Source of the DNA: Aquabacterium sp.
GTDB taxonomy: Bacteria > Pseudomonadota > Gammaproteobacteria > Burkholderiales > Burkholderiaceae_C
Direction of reading: 5' to 3'
NCBI RefSeq assembly: GCF_030652515.1
Contig: NZ_JAUSAR010000196.1
Span: forward strand, 1-64,000
DNA: 64,000 nucleotides
Part shown: positions 57,531 through 64,000 of the stretch, piece by piece
How positions within the stretch are numbered: the stretch's first letter is position 1
How the letters are laid out: each line of letters opens with the position of its first letter
The notes under the pieces: generated by a model
Database searches by the model: none
What the model was told of the DNA's origin: nothing
The model's input: only the letters and a program-made list of their open reading frames with translations
Translations under genes and position numbers: made by a program

Positions 57531-59503
57531 GCGGATGGTGGCCAGTGTGCGGGGGCGGGCGTGTCTTCGTGGGCGCCTTTTTCGGGCAATAAAAGCACGA
57601 AGCGTGCGCCGCCTTCGGCGAGGTTCTCCGCCGTCAGTTGACCATGAAATTCGCGGACGATGTCCTGCGATATCGACAAGCCCAGCCCCAGGCCGATACC
57701 GACCGGCTTGGTGGTGAAGAAGGGCTCGAACAGGCGCGGCAGCAAGTGTTCGGGGATGCCGCTGCCCGTGTCACTCACCGTCAGACGGATCCAGCCATCG
57801 CCGGTGGGCCGGGCGCTCACGCTCAAGGTCTTCAGCGGGGCTTCGCGCATGGCGTCCAGCGCATTGCCGATGAGGTTGACGATGACCTGTTCCAGGCGGT
57901 TGGGGTCGCACCAGGCCAGGGTGTGGCCTTCGGGGCAGTCGTTGTTCAGGGTGATTTCTTCGGAGCGAAGCCGCGAGTTGAACAGCAGCAGGGCGTTGTT
58001 CATCGCCTGTCCGACGTCGGTGATGGCAGGCGAGGCCGGTGCTTTGCGGGCAAAGCCTTTCAAGGGATGCAGGATGCCGCCCATCTGGTCGGCCAAGCGG
58101 CTGATGATGCCCAGGTTGCTTTCGACCGTGCCCAGCATGCCCCGTTTGAGGAACTCGAAGGTGTTGCCCGACAGGGTGCGGATGGCGCTCAAGGGCTGGG
58201 ACAGCTCGTGGGTGATGCCGGTGGCCAGCTGCCCCAGCACCGCCAGCTTGGCGGCTTGCACGAGTTCGTCTTGCGCGGCCCGCAAGGTGCGTTCGGCCTG
58301 CACCCTTTCGCTCACTTCCTGGCGCAGTCGGAGGTTGGTCTCGGTGAGGGCCTTGGTGCGGCGCGTCACCTTGCTTTCAAGCTCCGCATTGGCTTGCTCC
58401 AGCACGCGCTTGGATTCCAGCTTCTGCGCCAGAATGCGTCGCCGCTGGTTGACCACCACCCCCAGCAGCAACACGAAGCCAGCGGCCACACACGAGAGCA
58501 GGCTGACCAGCACCGCCTGCTTGCGCACCGCGCCCAGGTCCGTGAAGATCAGCAGTTGCCAGTGCATCTTGTCGATGGCCCTGGCCTGCGCCAGAACGTC
58601 TGAACCGAGGTGGGGCGACAAGCCCCCGCCGTTGACAACCACGCCCTCGGTCAACTGTGTATCCTTCAACTCGGACAACTTGGTGTTGAGCGGAAACCTG
58701 GGCAAGGTCTTGAGGTTGTAGCGTTGGGTGAGCTGCCAATCCACGCGCTGCTCGACCGTCTGCTCGGTGAGCGTGGTGTAGCGCCAATCGGCTTGTGACG
58801 ACAGGATGACGACCCGGTTCTCGTCGGCGATCAAGGCCGGCACTCCCAGCATGGACCACGCCTGTTCGATGGGCTCCAGCGAGATCTTGATGACGGCCAC
58901 GCCGATCACCTTTTGCCCGTCCCGGATGGGGTTGGACAAGTAGTAGCCAGGCACACCCTGCGTGTTGCCGATGGCAAAGTGCCGGCCGACCTTGCCCGAC
59001 AGGCCATCCAGAAAGTACGGTCTGAAGGCCAGGTCCTCGCCGACGAAACCCGTGGTTTCATCGCCATTGCTGGCGGCCACGACGATGCCGCGCTCGTTGA
59101 GGATGTAGACCACCATGCTGCCCAGGTGGCTGTTGAGCTCTTTCAGATAGCCGTTGACCACCTTGACCCGGCTGAGCTCGCCCGGATCGCGCAGCATGGC
59201 CAGCACGTCCTTGTTGAGCTGGATGGTGGCGGGCACATGCTCCAGGCGGTTGAGCAGGCTGTCGACCGTGGAGGCGAACAGCTCCAGCCTGTGTCCGGCG
59301 TTGGCCTGAACCGCTGCCATGCCTTGGCGCTGGCTCATCTCAAAGCCGAGCGCGCCCGACAAGAGCAACAACAACAGGGCCAGGCCCACTTGCATCAGCG
59401 TGCGCGCGCGCCTGAGGATGTCCGGGATCGACAAAGGCGGTTTGCTGGCTGCGATCAGATCGGGGTCGGTGGGGATCTCTGCCAGTGGCGGTGTGGATGC
59501 CAA
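57527..59503 (-). CDS. DctB/AauS-like sensor histidine kinase
   Basis: 658 residues from TTG 59503; no ATG fits before the first membrane helix. One helix (residues 38-55), a periplasmic PAS-like/dCache region (60-310, MVVYILNERGIVVAASNGDETTG), a second helix near 330-350, a coiled-coil, HisKA with the phosphoacceptor His in LATGITHELSQPLSAIR, and HATPase (NLIGNALDAM, DTGSGIPE). This is the DctB type, with the periplasmic part probably sensing dicarboxylates or acidic amino acids. The partner is the sigma-54 regulator downstream. Confidence 0.9.
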   Translation of the reverse strand: MASTPPLAEIPTDPDLIAASKPPLSIPDILRRARTLMQVGLALLLLLLSGALGFEMSQRQGMAAVQANAGHRLELFASTVDSLLNRLEHVPATIQLNKDVLAMLRDPGELSRVKVVNGYLKELNSHLGSMVVYILNERGIVVAASNGDETTGFVGEDLAFRPYFLDGLSGKVGRHFAIGNTQGVPGYYLSNPIRDGQKVIGVAVIKISLEPIEQAWSMLGVPALIADENRVVILSSQADWRYTTLTEQTVEQRVDWQLTQRYNLKTLPRFPLNTKLSELKDTQLTEGVVVNGGGLSPHLGSDVLAQARAIDKMHWQLLIFTDLGAVRKQAVLVSLLSCVAAGFVLLLGVVVNQRRRILAQKLESKRVLEQANAELESKVTRRTKALTETNLRLRQEVSERVQAERTLRAAQDELVQAAKLAVLGQLATGITHELSQPLSAIRTLSGNTFEFLKRGMLGTVESNLGIISRLADQMGGILHPLKGFARKAPASPAITDVGQAMNNALLLFNSRLRSEEITLNNDCPEGHTLAWCDPNRLEQVIVNLIGNALDAMREAPLKTLSVSARPTGDGWIRLTVSDTGSGIPEHLLPRLFEPFFTTKPVGIGLGLGLSISQDIVREFHGQLTAENLAEGGARFVLLLPEKGAHEDTPAPAHWPPSA

Positions 59504-59544
59504 GTCGGCGCCTGCTTTCCGTGATTCAAGGTGGTGTCATGTTG

Positions 59545-60837
<1,293 letters not shown>

Positions 60838-60851
60838 GGAAAGCCTGTCGT

Positions 60852-61580
60852 TCAGTGGTTGAGGATCTTGGCCAAAAACTGCTGGGCTCGGGGGGATTCA
60901 GGGTGGTCAAAAAAGGCATCCTTGGCGCGGTCTTCCACGACCTTGCCAGCGTCCATGAAAACGACCCGGTTGGCGACCTTGCGCGCGAAACCCATCTCGT
61001 GGGTCACACACATCATGGTCATGCCTTCGTGTGCCAGCTGGACCATCACGTCCAGCACTTCGCCCACCATTTCGGGGTCGAGGGCGGAGGTCGGCTCGTC
61101 GAACAGCATCACGATGGGGTCCATGCTCAGGGCACGGGCGATGGCCACGCGCTGCTGTTGGCCGCCGGACAACTGGCCTGGCGACTTGGCCGCCTGCACC
61201 TTCAAGCCGACGCGGTCCAGAAGCTTCATGCCCTTGTCCACGGCTTCGTCCTTACTGCGGCCCAGCACCTTGGTCTGTGCCAGGGTCAGGTTGTCGATGA
61301 TGCTCAGGTGCGGGAAGAGTTCGAAGTGCTGAAACACCATGCCCACGCGGCTGCGCAGCTTGGACAGATTGGTTTTTGGGTCGCCCACCGAAGTGCCATC
61401 CACCAGGATGCGGCCCGACTGGAAGGGCTCCAGCCCGTTGACGCACTTGATGAGCGTGGATTTGCCCGACCCCGAAGGGCCGCACACCACCACCACTTCG
61501 CCCTTGGCCACCTGCGTGGTGCAGTCGGTCAGGACCTGGAAAGCACCGTAGTGCTTGGAGATGTTGTCGATCTGGATCAT
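60852..61580 (-). CDS. gltL: Glutamate/aspartate ABC transporter ATP-binding protein
   Basis: 242 residues, polar amino acid ABC ATPase. Walker [11 protein letters not shown]-loop [12 protein letters not shown], signature [15 protein letters not shown] and Walker [15 protein letters not shown] are intact. It couples ATP hydrolysis to the GltJ/GltK permeases. It starts 40 bases after gltK. Confidence 0.94.
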   Translation of the reverse strand: MIQIDNISKHYGAFQVLTDCTTQVAKGEVVVVCGPSGSGKSTLIKCVNGLEPFQSGRILVDGTSVGDPKTNLSKLRSRVGMVFQHFELFPHLSIIDNLTLAQTKVLGRSKDEAVDKGMKLLDRVGLKVQAAKSPGQLSGGQQQRVAIARALSMDPIVMLFDEPTSALDPEMVGEVLDVMVQLAHEGMTMMCVTHEMGFARKVANRVVFMDAGKVVEDRAKDAFFDHPESPRAQQFLAKILNH

Positions 61581-61620
61581 GGAGGAAGGCTTTCGATGAA
61601 GTTGTCAGATCAGGGGCGGG

Positions 61621-62304
61621 TCAAGCGTGAGCCATGCGGCGCTGCAGGTACTGCACCAGTCGCGACAGGCTGAAGCACAGCACGAAGTAGACGGCGCCAG
61701 CGAAGAGCAGCAGCTCGACCAGGCGGCCATCGCGGTCGCCCACCTTGTAGGCGGTGCCGAAGAAGTCGGCCAGCGACGAGACATAGACCAGCGAGGTGTC
61801 CTGGAACAGCACGATGGCCTGCGTCAGCAGCAAAGGCACCATGTTGCGCAGGGCCTGCGGCAAGATGACCAGGCGCATGGTCTGGCCATAGCTCAGGCCC
61901 AGGGCCGAAGCCGCAGCCATCTGCCCCTTGGACACGCTCTGGATGCCCGCCCGGATGATCTCGGCGTAGTAGGCCGATTCGAACAGCGCGAAGCCCACCA
62001 GGGCTGAGGTCATGCGCACATCGGTGCCCGGGTCAAGCCTGAAGAAGCTGGTGAGCATCTGCGGCACCAGCAAGAAGAACCACAGCAGCACCATCACCAG
62101 CGGCACGGCGCGGAACAGGTTCACATAGCCCGCAGCGAACCAGCGCAGCGGCGCGGACGATGACAGGCGCATCATCGCCAGCACGGTGCCCCACACCATG
62201 CCCACCACCAGCGCGGTGGCCGTGATTTCCAAGGACACCACCAGGCCTTGCGCCAGGAAGGGCAAGGCGTTGGGGATGGAAGACCAATCGAATTCGTAAG
62301 CCAT
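61621..62304 (-). CDS. gltK: Glutamate/aspartate ABC transporter permease GltK
   Basis: 227 residues with about five membrane spans and the inner-membrane EAA loop [25 protein letters not shown]. The opening [17 protein letters not shown] is the GltK/HisMQ type. It pairs with GltJ and starts 11 bases after it. Confidence 0.93.
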   Translation of the reverse strand: MAYEFDWSSIPNALPFLAQGLVVSLEITATALVVGMVWGTVLAMMRLSSSAPLRWFAAGYVNLFRAVPLVMVLLWFFLLVPQMLTSFFRLDPGTDVRMTSALVGFALFESAYYAEIIRAGIQSVSKGQMAAASALGLSYGQTMRLVILPQALRNMVPLLLTQAIVLFQDTSLVYVSSLADFFGTAYKVGDRDGRLVELLLFAGAVYFVLCFSLSRLVQYLQRRMAHA

Positions 62305-62315
62305 GGTGGTGCCTT

Positions 62316-63053
62316 TCAGGATCCGAGGTAGCCAGGCACTTTGACCTTGCGTTCCAGTTGATGCATCAAGGCCATCACGACGACGTTGATGAGCACATAC
62401 ATCAAGGTGACGGCGATGAAGGATTCATAAGGCTGCGCGGTGTAGTCCACCAGTTGCCGACCTTGCGCGGCCAGCTCCAGCAAGCCAATGGTTGAGCAAA
62501 CGGCCGAGTTCTTGAAGATGTTCAAAAACTCGGAGGTGAGTGGTGGCACGACCAGCCGGAAGGCCATGGGCAGCAGCACGTAGCGGTAGGTCTGCGGCAG
62601 CGTCAGGCCCAGGGCCAGGCCGGCACGGGTCTGGCCCACCGGCAAGCTCAGGATGCCGGAGCGCACTTGCTCCGACACCCGCGCGCTGGTGAACAGCCCC
62701 AGGCAGATGAAGGCCGCGCCGAACTGCTGGGCGACCGGCGGCAACTGCTTGATGGCATTGCCCCACGACAGCGGCAGCAACTCCGGCACGATGAAGTACC
62801 AGATGAACAACTGCACCAGCAAGGGGATGTTGCGCAGCACTTCAACGTAGGCGGTGGCCAACCGCGACATCCACTTGACCGGAGACGTTCGAAGCACGCC
62901 CATCAAGGATCCGAGCACGAGTGCCAATACCCAGGCACTCAAGGACAAGGCGATGGTGACTTGCAGGCCCGAGAGCATCCAGCTCAGGTAGGTGCTGCCG
63001 TCCCCCATCGATGTCTCTTGTGAAAAAACCGCCCAGTTCCATTGGTAGGACAT
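62316..63053 (-). CDS. gltJ: Glutamate/aspartate ABC transporter permease GltJ
   Basis: 245 residues from ATG 63053. YQWNWAVF at the start and the EAA loop [20 protein letters not shown] identify the HisM-type permease; [21 protein letters not shown] is the first span. It is the first transporter gene here. In most relatives the periplasmic binding protein gene (gltI/aatJ) comes directly before it, but here a porin occupies that place 40 bases upstream. gltI may lie further off. Confidence 0.93.
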   Translation of the reverse strand: MSYQWNWAVFSQETSMGDGSTYLSWMLSGLQVTIALSLSAWVLALVLGSLMGVLRTSPVKWMSRLATAYVEVLRNIPLLVQLFIWYFIVPELLPLSWGNAIKQLPPVAQQFGAAFICLGLFTSARVSEQVRSGILSLPVGQTRAGLALGLTLPQTYRYVLLPMAFRLVVPPLTSEFLNIFKNSAVCSTIGLLELAAQGRQLVDYTAQPYESFIAVTLMYVLINVVVMALMHQLERKVKVPGYLGS

Positions 63054-63093
63054 GTCGACTCCGGTCAAGGGTGTGTTTGCAACGAGAGCTTAT

Positions 63094-64000
63094 TCAAAAC
63101 GCGTGCCTGATGCCCAGCAGCAAGGCGTTCACATCTTGGCCCAGGGACGTGGTCGGACCAAGACCCGTGGCGGCGGTCGTGGTGTAGGCCGTGCCGCTGC
63201 CATTGCCGATGTGGCTGAGGAAACCATACAGCTTGGTGCGCTTGCTCAAGGGGTGGGTATAGCCCAGGGTCCACTGGGTGGCGCTGCTGCCATCGACGTC
63301 CTTGGCCTTGCCCGCGCCAAAGCCTGCGCTGAAGGTGTCGTTGCCCACCGGCACCAGCACGCCGGCGAAGACTTCGTTGCGGTCCTGGGCTGGGTCGCCG
63401 CCCAGGTTGTAGACCTGTTGGTAGCCGCCCGTCAGCTTGAAGCTGCCGAAGTCGTAGCCCGCGGTCAGCAGCCCGAAGTACACATCGGGTGCGGTGTTGG
63501 TGGCGCGCTTGAACTGGCTCAAGGCCACTTCGAGCGTCAGGGCACCCGGCGCGTACTTCACGCTGCCCGCGTAGGTGTTGCCGTTGCTGGTGGAGCCCGT
63601 GGTGGTCTCGCCCATGGCCACCATGGCCGTGCCGCTGAAATCACCCAGCTTGGGTGAGGTGTACACCACCGAGTTGTTGGCCCGGCTGATGGTCGAGACC
63701 ACGCCGCTTTCGGCGGCGCTGCCCGCGCCGGTGCCGTAGGGGTCTGCCGCGTCCAGGGTGTTGTACTGCGGCACGTATTGGCGGCCCAAGGTCAGCGCGC
63801 CATAGGTGGCCGACGACAGCCCGACCCACGCCTGGCGACCAAAGGCCAGACCGCCTTGGGCGTATGAGCCCGTGTCGGCCAGGATGCCGGACTCCAGCGT
63901 GAAGATGGCCTTGTTGCCATTGCCCAGGTCTTCCGAGCCCTTGAAGCCCAGCCGAGAACTGCTGATGCCGCCTGACTGGATGGAGGTCTCGGTGCGGTCA
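63094..64000 (-). CDS. Gram-negative porin, Omp32-like (partial, runs off the right edge)
   Basis: C-terminal 302 or so codons; the N-terminus lies beyond the window. Visible strands include SSRLGFKGSEDLG, FGRQAWVGLSSATYG, GTAMVAMGE and the last strand ending GIRHAF with the terminal Phe needed for BAM assembly. It is a 16-stranded trimeric porin typical of Comamonadaceae. It sits upstream of gltJKL in the same direction with 40 bases between, and could supply solute to that transporter. No internal stop is seen. Confidence 0.9.
   Translation of the reverse strand, partial: DRTETSIQSGGISSSRLGFKGSEDLGNGNKAIFTLESGILADTGSYAQGGLAFGRQAWVGLSSATYGALTLGRQYVPQYNTLDAADPYGTGAGSAAESGVVSTISRANNSVVYTSPKLGDFSGTAMVAMGETTTGSTSNGNTYAGSVKYAPGALTLEVALSQFKRATNTAPDVYFGLLTAGYDFGSFKLTGGYQQVYNLGGDPAQDRNEVFAGVLVPVGNDTFSAGFGAGKAKDVDGSSATQWTLGYTHPLSKRTKLYGFLSHIGNGSGTAYTTTAATGLGPTTSLGQDVNALLLGIRHAF

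Overview
The window looks like chromosomal DNA of a high-GC Burkholderiales bacterium, of Comamonadaceae or Sphaerotilaceae type (Aquabacterium, Leptothrix or Rubrivivax-like). The evidence is the dense high-GC coding, the rpsP-rimM-trmD-rplS block, the M48 peptidase-phhB-rsgA block divergent from orn, an Omp32-like porin, and two PEP-CTERM surface proteins. I name no species. There are about 57 supportable protein genes, one RNA gene (4.5S SRP RNA), and several clear regulatory sites. I see no CRISPR array, tRNA, rRNA, insertion sequence or prophage.

Region by region. 1-4391: two coupled glycan-modification genes, a TPR/O-GlcNAc-transferase-type glycosyltransferase and a three-module glycosyltransferase-like/methyltransferase/acetyltransferase. 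A sigma-28-like promoter points out of the left edge, which suggests a neighbouring flagellin gene and a flagellin glycosylation role. 4392-8550: dgt and aroB, normally neighbours, are separated by a lower-GC secreted RCC1-repeat protein. 8655-16806: the 4.5S RNA gene ffs, then a leftward unit of LuxR-type response regulator, hybrid histidine kinase, a 1308-residue GMC oxidoreductase/alpha-beta hydrolase fusion, and a PhoD-like phosphatase. 16970-24515: purM, a small membrane protein, the ribosomal/tRNA modification operon, a Nudix hydrolase, a CobD/CbiB-family protein, and two hotdog thioesterases divergent from a TetR regulator across a strong palindrome. 24525-34252 includes rsgA, phhB, an M48 protease, orn, a PEP-CTERM protein, gluQ, a LysR regulator, rlmJ and an FMN reductase.

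32413-37422: a four-gene Baeyer-Villiger-type catabolic operon (flavin monooxygenase, HSL-type esterase, short-chain dehydrogenase, alpha/beta hydrolase) divergent from a TetR regulator, with two copies of a TGACA-N8-TGTCA operator between them. 37423-38946 is a low-GC patch with a second PEP-CTERM protein. 38947-45949 holds trhO, dnaE, a glycine-zipper protein, argG with basic histone-H1-like tails, and ppnP. 45950-51391 encodes envelope functions: a LysM-FecR protein, a CHASE2 sensor kinase, a CsgG-like lipoprotein and a small secreted protein. 51470-56186 holds murB, yajQ, a retropepsin-like protease and a PimC/PimD-like acyl-CoA dehydrogenase pair.

56205-64000 is one leftward cluster for acidic amino acid use: a partial porin, the GltJKL ABC transporter without its binding protein, glutamate dehydrogenase, and an AauSR/DctBD-like sensor kinase with a sigma-54 activator. 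The likely logic is uptake through porin and ABC transporter, deamination by the dehydrogenase, and control by the two-component pair.

The most unusual content is the GMC/hydrolase fusion with its dedicated two-component system, the three-module glycan enzyme, and an alpha/beta hydrolase in the monooxygenase operon whose nucleophile serine is replaced by alanine. Start codons are my choices from Shine-Dalgarno spacing, overlaps and family length. All homology calls come from reading motifs, not from searches.
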